The notes below the pieces were generated by a model. The model made no database searches. It was not told where the DNA came from and saw nothing but the letters and a program-made list of their open reading frames with translations. This document shows, piece after piece, positions 37,389 through 47,112 of a stretch of DNA of 64,000 bases (positions within the stretch are counted from its first letter, which is position 1; every line of letters starts with the position of its first letter). Location: positions 1 to 64,000 of the forward strand of contig JANXVH010000141.1 in assembly GCA_025351765.1 (NCBI GenBank), written 5' to 3'. A program made the position numbers and the translations under genes. Source of the DNA: Pedobacter sp. (GTDB lineage Bacteria; Bacteroidota; Bacteroidia; Sphingobacteriales; Sphingobacteriaceae).

Positions 37389-38795
37389 ATGCAATACGAT
37401 GTAGTTGTAATTGGTTCTGGTCCGGGTGGTTATGTTGGTGCAATCAGATGTGCCCAATTAGGCTTGAAAACAGCGGTAATAGAAAAATATAAAACTTTTG
37501 GAGGTACTTGCCTTAATGTTGGTTGTATCCCATCAAAAGCACTTCTTGATTCTTCCGAACATTTTTATAATGCAGGGCATACCTTCAAAACACACGGTAT
37601 TGGATTAAAAGATCTGGAGGTAGATATGGCGCAAATGATTGCACGTAAAAACGATGTAGTTGATCAAAACACTGCAGGTATAGTTTATCTTTTCAAAAAG
37701 AATAAAATTGACAGTTTTGAGGGCGTAGGGTCATTTGTAGACAGAAATTCAATTAAAATTACCAAGGCAGATGGAAGTACAGAAACGATAACTACAAAGA
37801 ATGTGATAATTGCTTCAGGTTCTAAACCTACAGCTTTGCCTTTTCTGCCGATAGATAAAAAGAGAATCATCACTTCAACTGAGGCATTAAATATTCAGGA
37901 AGTACCAAAGCAAATGGTGGTTATAGGGGGTGGAGTAATTGGTCTTGAACTTGGCTCAGTTTACGCAAGACTAGGAACCAAGGTTTCAGTGGTTGAGTTT
38001 TTGCCGTCTATTATTTCTACTATGGATGCTGGGTTGGGAAAAGAATTGCAAAGAGTGCTAAAAAAATCTTTGGGTATGGAATTTTTCATGAACCATAAAG
38101 TAACCGGTGCCACTACCAAAGGAAAAAAAGTTACTGTTACTGCAGAGAATGCAAAAGGAGAGCAAGTTAACCTAGAAGCAGATTACTGCATAGTTGCGGT
38201 TGGCCGGACAGCTTACACTGCGGGTCTTGGTTTAGAAAATATTGGCATTAAAGCTGAAGATAGGGGTAATAAAATTCCTGTAAACGAACATCTGGAAACT
38301 AGCGTTCCTGGCGTTTTTGCTATAGGCGACGTAATTAAAGGTGCCATGCTAGCTCACAAAGCGGAAGATGAAGGTATCTATGTTGCAGAACGACTTGCAG
38401 GGCAAAAGCCACATATCAATTACAATTTGATTCCTGGTGTTGTTTATACCTGGCCTGAAGTAGCATCAGTAGGTTACACAGAAGAGCAATTGAAGGAAAA
38501 AGGAGTTCAGTATAAAGCAGGTTCTTTTCCTTTCAAAGCAAGTGGCAGGGCGAAAGCAAGCATGGATACGGATGGATTTGTAAAGGTATTAGCCGATGTG
38601 AAAACTGACGAAATATTAGGGGTTCACATGATTGGTCCGCGTGCCGCCGACATGATTGCAGAAGCTGTTGTAGCGATGGAATTTAGGGCATCTGCAGAAG
38701 ATATTGCGAGGATATGCCATGCGCATCCAACTTATACAGAAGCACTAAAAGAAGCGGCAATGGCGGCAACAGAAAATAGGGCAATCCATATCTAA
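37389..38795 (+). CDS. lpdA: Dihydrolipoamide dehydrogenase (E3)
   Basis: The 468-aa flavoprotein has the FAD motif GSGPGGYVGAIRCAQLG near residue 9. The redox pair is CLNVGC at Cys41/Cys46, an NAD motif lies at about 180 (VVIGGGVIGLELGSVYARLG), and the C-terminal active His-Glu is in CHAHPTYTEALKEAA. It reoxidises lipoyl groups of 2-oxoacid dehydrogenase complexes, probably including SucA/SucB 6 kb away. The gene is followed by a strong hairpin. Confidence 0.96.
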   Translation: MQYDVVVIGSGPGGYVGAIRCAQLGLKTAVIEKYKTFGGTCLNVGCIPSKALLDSSEHFYNAGHTFKTHGIGLKDLEVDMAQMIARKNDVVDQNTAGIVYLFKKNKIDSFEGVGSFVDRNSIKITKADGSTETITTKNVIIASGSKPTALPFLPIDKKRIITSTEALNIQEVPKQMVVIGGGVIGLELGSVYARLGTKVSVVEFLPSIISTMDAGLGKELQRVLKKSLGMEFFMNHKVTGATTKGKKVTVTAENAKGEQVNLEADYCIVAVGRTAYTAGLGLENIGIKAEDRGNKIPVNEHLETSVPGVFAIGDVIKGAMLAHKAEDEGIYVAERLAGQKPHINYNLIPGVVYTWPEVASVGYTEEQLKEKGVQYKAGSFPFKASGRAKASMDTDGFVKVLADVKTDEILGVHMIGPRAADMIAEAVVAMEFRASAEDIARICHAHPTYTEALKEAAMAATENRAIHI

Positions 38796-38846
38796 CTATA
38801 ATGCTTATTCCAATGCCCATGTTTCCTCTCATTAGGAAATGGATAA

Positions 38847-38886
38847 ATACAAAAAGAGGAACCCTGAAAAGTTCCTCTTTTTGTAT
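38847..38886. terminator. Bidirectional terminator between lpdA and the RND operon
   Basis: A perfect 16-bp inverted repeat (ATACAAAAAGAGGAAC at 38847-38862 and its complement at 38871-38886) with an 8-nt loop and T tracts on both strands. Confidence 0.92.
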
Positions 38887-38899
38887 TTTATGGATGTTA

Positions 38900-41800
38900 T
38901 TAGTGACTGGTGGTATCTATGTCATATTCTAAAACATCTTTATGATCGTACGGCTCAGCCATCATTTCATCTATACTCTTTCCTTTTTTGTTAAAGCCCA
39001 GTTTGTCCAGAATAATATCAAAGATCAAGTAAACCACTGGAACCACAATTAGTGTTAAAAATAACGAACTGGTTAAACCACCTACAATAACCCAGGCTAA
39101 ACCATTTTTCCATTCCGCACCGGCACCACTTGCCAAAGCAATTGGTAACATACCAAAAATCATGGCTATGGTAGTCATTAAGATTGGACGCAAACGGGCA
39201 TGGTTAGCTAAGATCAGTGCTTCAATTGTATTTTTTCCCTCTGCCTTCATGTGATTGGTGAAATCGACTAATATAATCGCATTTTTAGCTACCAGCCCCA
39301 TTAACATAATGAAACCTAAAATGGTGAAGATGCCGATGGAATTGTTTGTTAATGCTAGTGCTAGGAAAGCTCCAATCAAGGCAAGCGGGAGAGAGAACAT
39401 CACTACTAATGGGTAAACAAAACTGTCGTACAGTGCCACCATAATTAAGTAAACCAAAATAACAGATGCCAAAAGGGCAATTCCTAAAGTTCCAAAACCA
39501 TCAGCCTGGTTCTCCTGATCTCCGCCCCAAGTATAGCTCACGCCAATTGGGGTTTTTAACTTTCCATTTTTTTGTAGCTCCTCTAATTTCTTTTGAAATT
39601 CAGCAACCACAGTTCCTGTAGGTCTTCCAATAGATTGCGCTTTCACAGATACGGAAGTTGATTTATTTAGACGCTCTAACTGACTTGGTCCAGAACCTTC
39701 AGTGATGGTTGCAAACTGAGATAGTTTTATCTGCGCTCCATTAGCGTTTACAAAGATCAGGTTACGAACATCATCTACATTCTTTCTGTTGAAGTCCTGG
39801 TATTGGATATTGATGTCATATTCATATTCACCTTTTCTGTATTTAGCATTGGTGTTGCCAGCAAAAGCCGTTTGCATAGTAGAACCTACTGTCTGTAAAT
39901 TTAATCCTACGGCCGACATCTTATCTCGGTCCACCTGAACGTTAATCTCAGGGGTTCCTTTCTCTACAGACAACTTAATTTCTGTTGCACCAGCTATTCC
40001 AGTAAGTACTTTTTGGGCACCTTCGGCATATTTTAATGCGCTGTCTAAGTTAGAGCCCATAACAACCATTTGTATCGGTGCATTTTCTGCGATACCCATA
40101 ATACTAATAGGTACAGTTTTAACTTTCGCCCCTACCAGTTGTTTAGCTAGCGCACGACTCATCTTAGTCGCAAAAATATCTGAAGAGACATTATTCCGTT
40201 CCTTCCGCTCAACTAGTTTTACGTTGATCTCAGATTTATACGCTGTTGCCTGTGTTCCGCCAAAATCTCCACTAGCTTGTCCAACAGTAGTAATTTGTTG
40301 TATAATTTCAGGTTGTTTAGCCAAAAAAGCTTCAGCTCTCTGCGTATAGAAGTTGGTTTGAGACAAAGGAGCATCTTTAGGTAATTCAATTTGAATTAAG
40401 AACTCACCCTTATCAGATTTTGGGAAAAACTCAGAGCCAATAAAGCCCGCTCCTGCTAACCACATTGCTCCCACAAATAAAATGACAACAGCGGCCATTG
40501 TACGCCGTTTGTGGTTTAATGACCAGGTTAAGATGGCTGTTACCCACAACGTGAATTTTTTTAATTGTCTTTCGAACCAAAGGATAAAGCGACCGAAAAC
40601 GTTTTTCCCTTCAATATGTTCAAGCTTGCCATATCTGGAGAAAAGCAACGGTACGATAGTAAATGAAGCAAGTAATGAAAGCATTGTGGCAATAATTACC
40701 ACCACACAGAACTGCCGCAAGATGTTAGATACCAAGCCGGAACTAATGGCGATAGGGAAGAATACTACCACGATTACCAAAGTAATGGAAACCACAGTAA
40801 AACCTATTTCCTGGGTTGCATCAGAAGCGGCCCTCACTTTATTTTTACCCATCTCCATATGTCGCTGGATGTTCTCCAAAACCACAATCGCATCATCCAC
40901 CAGAATACCGACTACCAGCGATAGGCCGAGTAAAGACATCAGATTTAGGGTAAAGCCAAATAAGCTAATGCCGATAAATGTTGCGATTAATGAAGCAGGA
41001 ATAGATACCATTACTATTAAAGCATTTCGCAAACTATGCAGGAAGAAAAGCATAACAAACGCTACCAATATTACCGCAAGAATTAAATCGTGAATTACGG
41101 CATCAGCAGATTCCAATGTGAAGATGGAACTATCGTTCACAATTTTAATATCTAGCTTATTTGCTGCGTATTCAATTTTAAGCTTTTCAATAACAGCATG
41201 TACACCTTTACTTACCTGTACAGCGTTTGCATCACTTTGTTTAATAATTTGAATGGCAATAGCGCCTGCCCTATTAATACGAGCTATTTTTTCAGTTTCT
41301 TTCTGGGCATCCTGTACATCGGCAACATCACCCAAACGAACCTGGGCGCCATCCTTAGAAGTAGTTATAACTAAGTTTCTCAACTCGTCTAAGCTGCTGT
41401 ATTTACCAGACAGACGAATTAAAACGTCCTGGTTTTCTGTCTTAACACTTCCTGTAGGGAAATCTAAATTGGAAGTCAAAACCATTTGTTGTACCTGGGG
41501 TACAGAAAGGTTGTAGCCCTGTAGTTTGTTGGCATCCAAAGAAACTTTTATTTCCCGCTCAGAGCCACCAATTAAGTTAACCTGCGCAATACCACTAACC
41601 CTGGAAATTACAGGAGCAATTCTTTGATCAATCATATCATAAAAACTCACGTCGTCCATATTAGCAGATGCTGACATGGTTATTACCGGTAGATCGTCTA
41701 GTGAGAATTTACTTAATGAAGGTGCTTTAACATCGTCCGGTAAATTCGAAAGGATCGCATTGACCTTACGCTGTGCATCATTTAAAGATATATCAATATT

Positions 41801-42097
41801 GGCTTTATCAGTTAACGTTATCGTAACTGTTGATAAACTCTCAAATGAAACCGAGTTTATTTTTTTGATGTTTTCCATTGAAGACACCGCATCTTCAATT
41901 TTCTTGGTTACTGTATTTTCTACCTCAGAGGGTGAAGCCCCAGGATAAATTGTTGCGATTGAAACTACGTTGTTGGAGAATTTCGGTAATAACTCATAGC
42001 CCAACGAAAAGTAACTCAATAGCCCTAGTAAAGTAAGCGCAGTAAAAACTACAATTACCAGAGAGGGCCTCTGTATAGATATGTCTGTTATCTTCAT
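38900..42097 (-). CDS. RND efflux transporter permease (AcrB/HAE1 type)
   Basis: This 1065-aa inner-membrane pump protein has 12 transmembrane helices in two halves with large periplasmic loops. Signatures include an N-terminal helix (RPSLVIVVFTALTLLGLL), the proton-relay helix 4 segment GILVDDAIVVLENIQRHME, and LMGLVAKNAIILVDFTNHMK in the second half. The Asp-Asp pair and overall length fit hydrophobe/amphiphile (HAE1-like) efflux rather than metal efflux. It is the last gene of a TetR-TolC-MFP-RND operon, 6 bp after the adaptor gene. Substrates are not predictable. Confidence 0.94.
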   Translation of the reverse strand: MKITDISIQRPSLVIVVFTALTLLGLLSYFSLGYELLPKFSNNVVSIATIYPGASPSEVENTVTKKIEDAVSSMENIKKINSVSFESLSTVTITLTDKANIDISLNDAQRKVNAILSNLPDDVKAPSLSKFSLDDLPVITMSASANMDDVSFYDMIDQRIAPVISRVSGIAQVNLIGGSEREIKVSLDANKLQGYNLSVPQVQQMVLTSNLDFPTGSVKTENQDVLIRLSGKYSSLDELRNLVITTSKDGAQVRLGDVADVQDAQKETEKIARINRAGAIAIQIIKQSDANAVQVSKGVHAVIEKLKIEYAANKLDIKIVNDSSIFTLESADAVIHDLILAVILVAFVMLFFLHSLRNALIVMVSIPASLIATFIGISLFGFTLNLMSLLGLSLVVGILVDDAIVVLENIQRHMEMGKNKVRAASDATQEIGFTVVSITLVIVVVFFPIAISSGLVSNILRQFCVVVIIATMLSLLASFTIVPLLFSRYGKLEHIEGKNVFGRFILWFERQLKKFTLWVTAILTWSLNHKRRTMAAVVILFVGAMWLAGAGFIGSEFFPKSDKGEFLIQIELPKDAPLSQTNFYTQRAEAFLAKQPEIIQQITTVGQASGDFGGTQATAYKSEINVKLVERKERNNVSSDIFATKMSRALAKQLVGAKVKTVPISIMGIAENAPIQMVVMGSNLDSALKYAEGAQKVLTGIAGATEIKLSVEKGTPEINVQVDRDKMSAVGLNLQTVGSTMQTAFAGNTNAKYRKGEYEYDINIQYQDFNRKNVDDVRNLIFVNANGAQIKLSQFATITEGSGPSQLERLNKSTSVSVKAQSIGRPTGTVVAEFQKKLEELQKNGKLKTPIGVSYTWGGDQENQADGFGTLGIALLASVILVYLIMVALYDSFVYPLVVMFSLPLALIGAFLALALTNNSIGIFTILGFIMLMGLVAKNAIILVDFTNHMKAEGKNTIEALILANHARLRPILMTTIAMIFGMLPIALASGAGAEWKNGLAWVIVGGLTSSLFLTLIVVPVVYLIFDIILDKLGFNKKGKSIDEMMAEPYDHKDVLEYDIDTTSH

Positions 42098-42103
42098 CTT
42101 TTA

Positions 42104-43171
42104 TTATTTTACAATACTTACTGCAGTACCTTCAGCCAGGTTGATCTGTCCACTGGTGATCACAGTTTCTCCTTCATTCAATCCGTCAAGAATTTCTACA
42201 GAATCACCTAGAATGCGGCCTGATACTACTTTGCGGACTTTGGAAGTATTATTTGATTTATCATATAGAAATACCTGGTTACTGCTTACACTGCCTACAA
42301 AAGAGGTGCGTGGAACCAAGATGGTGGGGGTTTGTTTAGGGAAGTTAAATACTGCCGTGCCATACATTCCCGCTTTAAGAAGGTTTTTAGCGCTGTTATC
42401 CACCTCAATTTCAATTGGAAAATTCAAAGTGGCATCAGCTTTTGCTGCGATAAAAGTAACCTTACCATTAAATTTTTCTGTTGGGAAAACAGAAGATTTA
42501 ATATTGATCATGTTACCCACTTTAAGGTTGGAAACTTGGCTTTCATTTACAGTTACTTTCAGTTTCAGTCTCGAAACATCAACAAGCTCAAACATTTGCG
42601 TGCCCTGTGCGTTCACAAAAGCACCTACCTCCACATATTTTTTATTTACAATAGCATTTATAGGAGATTTAAGGTTGGCATCACTTACCCTTTTTGTTGC
42701 GCTTTGTAATCTCAAACGTGCATTTCTTACGGTTAGTTTGGCATTATCCAGTTGTTGCTGCGTTACGCCGCCGGTAGTAAATGCACTGTTATATCTTGCT
42801 TCATCTTTTATGGCATTTTCTAGGGTAGCCTGTGCAGTTTCTCTATCTGTATTAACAATCTCAGCGTCAATAAGTGCCAATACTTGACCTCTGCTTACGC
42901 GATCGCCTTCTTTAACATAGATTTTGCTCACACGGCCAGCATTCTCAGCCATAAAATTTAGTTCCTGTTTTGGTGCAAAAACTCCGTTAACACTAAAATC
43001 TAAGTCAACTATTTTCTTTTCTACAGTTGCAATACGAACGGCAACCGCACCACCACCTTCTGCTATAAATGCAGTTTTGGCTTCATTTTTCTTTTTATTG
43101 TTGCCTAATATGAAGGCAATACCTGCAACAACCGCAACAATTACCAGGACTGCTATTATTATTCTTTTCAT
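42104..43171 (-). CDS. RND efflux periplasmic adaptor (membrane fusion protein)
   Basis: This 355-aa protein has an N-terminal membrane anchor (IIIAVLVIVAVVAGIAFILG) and a barrel-sandwich lipoyl-like domain (NAGRVSKIYVKEGDRVSRGQ). An alpha-hairpin follows (about 110-165, rich in Ala/Arg/Asn), then beta-barrel regions (LKVGNMINIKSSVFPTEKF). It bridges the RND pump and the TolC-like channel. It overlaps the tolC-like gene by 4 bp, a coupled start. Confidence 0.93.
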   Translation of the reverse strand: MKRIIIAVLVIVAVVAGIAFILGNNKKKNEAKTAFIAEGGGAVAVRIATVEKKIVDLDFSVNGVFAPKQELNFMAENAGRVSKIYVKEGDRVSRGQVLALIDAEIVNTDRETAQATLENAIKDEARYNSAFTTGGVTQQQLDNAKLTVRNARLRLQSATKRVSDANLKSPINAIVNKKYVEVGAFVNAQGTQMFELVDVSRLKLKVTVNESQVSNLKVGNMINIKSSVFPTEKFNGKVTFIAAKADATLNFPIEIEVDNSAKNLLKAGMYGTAVFNFPKQTPTILVPRTSFVGSVSSNQVFLYDKSNNTSKVRKVVSGRILGDSVEILDGLNEGETVITSGQINLAEGTAVSIVK

Positions 43172-44499
43172 TGTAATAGTGATTTTATATTTCCGTTTGA
43201 TTTGATTAATTGTATTTCGGCAATTTTGTAATTTAATAATGATTGAGTGTAACTGTTTTGGGCTTCAGTAAGCGAGCTCTCTGTGTCCAGTAAGTCTGTT
43301 AAAGTTGCCAAACCGTTGTTATAATTGTTTTGCGTGCTTTTGTAAATCTCATTTGCCAGATCAGCATTTTTCTTTTGAGCATTAATTGCATTCAAGCTAT
43401 AACGTAGTTGATTTTTGGCGTTATCGTAAGCTAAATTTAATGAGTTGTTAGTTTCCCTGCGGTCTTCATTTGCTTTCTTTATGTCAACATCTGCCTGGCG
43501 GATTTTTGACCGGGTTAAAAAACCATTAAAGATTGGAACCTTTAATGATAAACCTATTGCAGATGATCCGTAACCAATAGATGTTGCATTAGAGCTTAAA
43601 AAATCAAAGCCACCGCTTTGGCTAGAGTAAGTGTAGTTACCCGATAAGGCCAGTGTAGGATAATATTCTGCTACATAAGCCTTACGCTGAAGCCACAGAA
43701 GTTTATCCTGCGTATCTAGAATTTTGATCTCTGTTCTGCTATTTAAAGCAATAGTATCTGCAAACTGCGGAAGTTCGGTAATTGGTGTAAGCTCAGTTCC
43801 AGGCAGTGTAATAGCCGTGCTTATTGGCATGCCCATCGCATACTTCAATTGGTTTTCCAACTGAGAAATTGCATTGGAGATTTGCTCCCGTTGTGTCTGC
43901 AAATTGGTAAGTCTTACTGTAATACGATCTACATCTATTTTTTTAGCAAGGCCATTTCTATAATTGCTTTCTATAGCTTTTTCATTAGCCGTTACATTTT
44001 TAATATTGTTTTCTATCACAACCAATTGTTGTCTGGTAACCAATGCCTGATAATAGTTATTAGCTACCAACTCAATAATCTGCTCTTCAGTCAACGCCGA
44101 GGTAAGGTTATAATATTCTTCACTGGATCTGGCAGCTTGCAGGCCAGTAAATACCTGCTGATTAAATAGCTGCTGCGACAACTGAACTCCCGCTGTGGAA
44201 TTCCATGTCTTGCCCAATTTAATGGGGTTATCTCCAAATACAACTTGTGCAACTACAGGATTGTAAGTAAGCCCTCCAGTTCCTGTAATTTGCGGCAAAG
44301 CCTGGGCCCTGATCTCTTCTGTTTTATATTTACCCTTATCAATATCGAGCTTAGCCTTACGAATCCTCACATTGTTCTGTAGGGCAAAGTTTAAAGCATC
44401 TTTTAAACTTAAGGTTTGCTGCGCAATTACCGTGTTGGATAATGCCAACCCAAGTAAGAGCAAGGGGATGGTTTTTATTTGTTTAATGATCGCATTCAT
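43168..44499 (-). CDS. TolC-family outer membrane efflux protein
   Basis: The 443-aa protein has a signal peptide (TIPLLLLGLALSNTVIAQ). Two repeats of long alpha-helices and beta strands are typical of TolC proteins (LSLKDALNFALQNNVRIRKA at the start; GLATLTDLLDTESSLTEAQN near the C-terminus). It forms the trimeric outer-membrane duct for the pump encoded downstream. It starts 26 bp after the TetR gene at 44526, consistent with one transcript. Confidence 0.93.
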   Translation of the reverse strand: MNAIIKQIKTIPLLLLGLALSNTVIAQQTLSLKDALNFALQNNVRIRKAKLDIDKGKYKTEEIRAQALPQITGTGGLTYNPVVAQVVFGDNPIKLGKTWNSTAGVQLSQQLFNQQVFTGLQAARSSEEYYNLTSALTEEQIIELVANNYYQALVTRQQLVVIENNIKNVTANEKAIESNYRNGLAKKIDVDRITVRLTNLQTQREQISNAISQLENQLKYAMGMPISTAITLPGTELTPITELPQFADTIALNSRTEIKILDTQDKLLWLQRKAYVAEYYPTLALSGNYTYSSQSGGFDFLSSNATSIGYGSSAIGLSLKVPIFNGFLTRSKIRQADVDIKKANEDRRETNNSLNLAYDNAKNQLRYSLNAINAQKKNADLANEIYKSTQNNYNNGLATLTDLLDTESSLTEAQNSYTQSLLNYKIAEIQLIKSNGNIKSLLQ

Positions 44500-44525
44500 A
44501 TAATGATATATTATAGTTTGTATTC

Positions 44526-45131
44526 TTATTTAAGGCCTTTAATAAATATTTTGGATAAGCTAAGTTGTTTATCCAGCATTACCTTCATCTCTTTTTTGCT
44601 TGGAAAAAGCTCTTTATTACCATGCATAATACAAAGAGAGGAAATTCCCATTTGGCTCTCCAGATAAAGCTCAACTGTTTTTGCTAGGTCGGTCTCTGCA
44701 ATTTCACCCTTATCCAAAGCTTTTTTGAAGATGCTCACATGCACGTCAACATTCTTCCTTTTCATGTCCATAAACCTAGCTTTCAGCTCGTCTGAGTTTA
44801 AAGAAGCATCCGGACTTGTTCCCGAAAGGTGTAGCATGTAGTACTTCTGAAAAAACTTAAACCTGATCTCTATCAGATTGTTCATTCGCTCATCCAGCGA
44901 CATATCAATAAGCAGTTCTTTTTCCGTCACTTCAAAATAATCATCAAAAATCTTTTGAATCACGCCTTCTATCAAACTGCTTTTGTCTGGGAAATAATAA
45001 TATAACGAAGGTTTTGATACAGAGAGGTCTTCAGCAATTTCGTTCATCGTCGTCTTTTGTATGCCATAGTGGATGAAACGCTTGATGGCGCCCTCTATTA
45101 TTGCATCTCTTTTCTTATCCATTACTAACAT
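44526..45131 (-). CDS. TetR-family regulator, proximal to the RND operon
   Basis: This 201-aa protein has an N-terminal helix-turn-helix at about 10-55 (AIKRFIHYGIQKTTMNEIAE, SVSKPSLYYYFPDKSSLIEG) and an all-helical ligand domain. As first gene of the transcript with the pump, it is likely the self-repressor that senses pump substrates. A 23-bp inverted repeat lies just upstream over the expected transcription start. It is related to the next gene upstream (same HTH layout and C-terminal pattern of Phe-Pro then Lys). Confidence 0.9.
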   Translation of the reverse strand: MLVMDKKRDAIIEGAIKRFIHYGIQKTTMNEIAEDLSVSKPSLYYYFPDKSSLIEGVIQKIFDDYFEVTEKELLIDMSLDERMNNLIEIRFKFFQKYYMLHLSGTSPDASLNSDELKARFMDMKRKNVDVHVSIFKKALDKGEIAETDLAKTVELYLESQMGISSLCIMHGNKELFPSKKEMKVMLDKQLSLSKIFIKGLK

Positions 45132-45148
45132 CCTACTTTTTTTCTTTC

Positions 45149-45177
45149 TGACTATTTTATTTCAATGGTCAAAAATA
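45149..45177 (-). promoter_or_regulatory. Promoter -7 and TetR-like operator before the RND operon
   Basis: On the minus strand 45177-45170 reads TATTTTTG, a -7 match. Immediately downstream, TGACTATT (45149-45156 on the plus strand) and AATGGTCA (45164-45171) form an 8-bp inverted repeat with one mismatch and a 7-bp spacer. It overlaps the expected start of transcription, 18 bp before the TetR ATG. Confidence 0.5.
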
Positions 45178-45249
45178 AGGCCATTATTCGGGCTGCCGAA
45201 ATTTAATTGAATAAATTAATCAACATTACCTGAAGCTGACTTAATTGAT

Positions 45250-45852
45250 TTAGGCTGAGACTCCAGCCATAAAAATTTCTGCAAATACCTTTTCTTTATA
45301 AAAGATGGTTTTAAACTGGTCTTTAGCAGGAAAAATGTTCTTGTCTTTAGCTAAAATATTAAAATGAATGCCAGCAATTGCATCTATAAAAATATCTGTG
45401 GCAAGGTTTGGGTCCTCAATTTGCAATTCTCCGCTAGCAACGCCACGTGTAAATAAAGAATTGATTATGATCTTCTCAAAAGCCTTCGCTTTATCAAATT
45501 TCTCAAAAAGATCATCCGGCAAATCATTTCCTATAGTTTGGCTCGACTCAAACAGATTGTAGTATTTTTGGATGTAGGATTGACGTTTCTGAAGCAATTT
45601 TAATACAGCATCTTTAGCTGTTGATGTTTTGTCAATTGACTTAACAATTTCACGACTCATCTTATGCATTAAAAATGCCATTGTGCTTACATATAAGCTC
45701 AGTTTATCTGGAAAATAATAGTATAAAAGTGCTTTTGATAAAGATATATCTTTGGCAATTTCAGACATTGTAGTCTTAGAAAGACCATAATGTGCAAATC
45801 TCTTTAAAGCGGCTTCAATAATTATTATTTTCTTCTTATCCTGGTTTTCCAT
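45250..45852 (-). CDS. TetR-family regulator, distal paralog
   Basis: From the ATG at 45852 the product is 200 aa. The HTH (RFAHYGLSKTTMSEIAKDIS, LSKALLYYYFPDKLSLYVST) closely parallels the neighbouring TetR, and the C-terminal domain ends with FPAKDQFKTIFYKEKVFAEI, similar to its neighbour. This looks like a tandem duplication. A TTG six codons earlier is in frame but less likely. The 118-bp gap contains a separate promoter for the second TetR, so this gene may be regulated on its own. Its effector is unknown. Confidence 0.88.
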   Translation of the reverse strand: MENQDKKKIIIIEAALKRFAHYGLSKTTMSEIAKDISLSKALLYYYFPDKLSLYVSTMAFLMHKMSREIVKSIDKTSTAKDAVLKLLQKRQSYIQKYYNLFESSQTIGNDLPDDLFEKFDKAKAFEKIIINSLFTRGVASGELQIEDPNLATDIFIDAIAGIHFNILAKDKNIFPAKDQFKTIFYKEKVFAEIFMAGVSA

Positions 45853-45902
45853 AAAAAATCTAATATACAAAGGGGCAATTAAAGTGCCTAACTATTTTTT
45901 TC

Positions 45903-45910
45903 TAAGTTTG
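45903..45910 (+). promoter_or_regulatory. Possible -7 element for murB
   Basis: TAAGTTTG matches TAnnTTTG and lies 20 bp before the murB ATG. No clear -33 TTG at the usual distance. Confidence 0.35.
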
Positions 45911-45930
45911 TACATTCGTATATTATAACT

Positions 45931-46944
45931 ATGCTTACTATCCAGGAAAATATTTCGCTTAAACCGTACAATACTTTTGGAATACCGGCTTCTGCCGTTG
46001 CTTTCGCAGAAATTTTATGTGAAGAAGATCTGATCTCCCTGCTTCAGGAAGACCTAACCGGGCAGCCACTTCTCATTTTAGGAGGAGGAAGTAACGTGCT
46101 TTTTACGAAGGATTTCGAAGGCTTAGTGATTAAGATGAGCATTCAGGGTATAAAATTCGAAGAAACGGCACAAGGCATTGAAGTCACATCGGGAGCCGGG
46201 GTATTGTGGCACGAATTAGTCGTATACTGCGTAACGCAGGGATTTGCTGGGTTGGAAAATTTAAGTCTAATCCCAGGAACAGTAGGAGCCTCACCTGTTC
46301 AAAACATAGGTGCTTACGGAGTAGAACTTAAAGACATATTCAAATCATGTGTTGCCTATGAAATTGCCACCGGAACAAAAAAAATATTTACATACAACGA
46401 TTGCAAATTTGGTTATCGTGACAGCATTTTTAAGACTGAACTCAAAGGTAAATATGTCATTACATCAGTTACTTTTAAACTTAGTGCCACACCGAAGATA
46501 AATACCCGTTACGGCGCTATCCAAGAAGAGCTGCAGAGACGCAATATAGCGCAGCCAACTATTGCTGACATATCTAATGTGGTATCGGAAATCAGGGTCG
46601 GTAAACTTCCTGATCCGTCAACAATCGGTAATGCTGGAAGTTTTTTCAAAAACCCGGTAATCGCACCAATGCAGTTTCAGGAGCTCTATATAAAATTTCC
46701 TGATGTTGTTCATTATCCCCTTGTAGATGGATATCAAAAGCTGGCAGCCGGATGGCTCATTGAGCAATGTGGGTTTAAGGGGATTATTTCAGGTAACACA
46801 GGTACCTGGAAACACCAAGCCCTTGTTTTAGTTAACTATGGTGGCGCCACAGGTGCAGAAGTGTATAGTTTTTCGGAACAAATCATTTCAAAAGTGAATG
46901 CCAAATTTGGTGTGGTTCTTGAAAGGGAAGTAAATATTTTGTGA
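45931..46944 (+). CDS. murB: UDP-N-acetylmuramate dehydrogenase
   Basis: This 337-aa FAD enzyme reduces UDP-GlcNAc enolpyruvate to UDP-MurNAc in peptidoglycan synthesis. FAD-binding segments include LKPYNTFGIPASA, LLILGGGSNVLF and LSLIPGTVGASPVQNIGAYG. The active-site region has CKFGYRDSIFK (type I, E. coli-like) and the catalytic Ser/Glu region NAGSFFKNPV and GCGF-like QCGFKG. Length matches the E. coli enzyme. It is divergent from the TetR genes. Confidence 0.94.
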   Translation: MLTIQENISLKPYNTFGIPASAVAFAEILCEEDLISLLQEDLTGQPLLILGGGSNVLFTKDFEGLVIKMSIQGIKFEETAQGIEVTSGAGVLWHELVVYCVTQGFAGLENLSLIPGTVGASPVQNIGAYGVELKDIFKSCVAYEIATGTKKIFTYNDCKFGYRDSIFKTELKGKYVITSVTFKLSATPKINTRYGAIQEELQRRNIAQPTIADISNVVSEIRVGKLPDPSTIGNAGSFFKNPVIAPMQFQELYIKFPDVVHYPLVDGYQKLAAGWLIEQCGFKGIISGNTGTWKHQALVLVNYGGATGAEVYSFSEQIISKVNAKFGVVLEREVNIL

Positions 46945-47112
46945 CATTTCACTCTCTTCCCCTTAAACAAACATTAATAATTTCTTAACAATCGATTTCA
47001 TTTTTTGGTATACCTATTGTAGAGCTTATGTTGTACAGTGTTAAACAAATAGTGTTTCGCCACAAGATAAACCTGATTTGTTTGCTTTTATTTACCTCAA
47101 AACTTAAACATT

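Noticed and set aside
40482-41093. 203-aa plus-strand frame inside the RND permease.
   Set aside because: It lies fully antisense to a clear transporter gene, has low-complexity Thr/Ile content and no recognisable motif.
42081-42887. 268-aa plus-strand frame across the adaptor gene.
   Set aside because: Antisense shadow of the membrane fusion protein gene; repetitive Ser/Leu/Thr composition.
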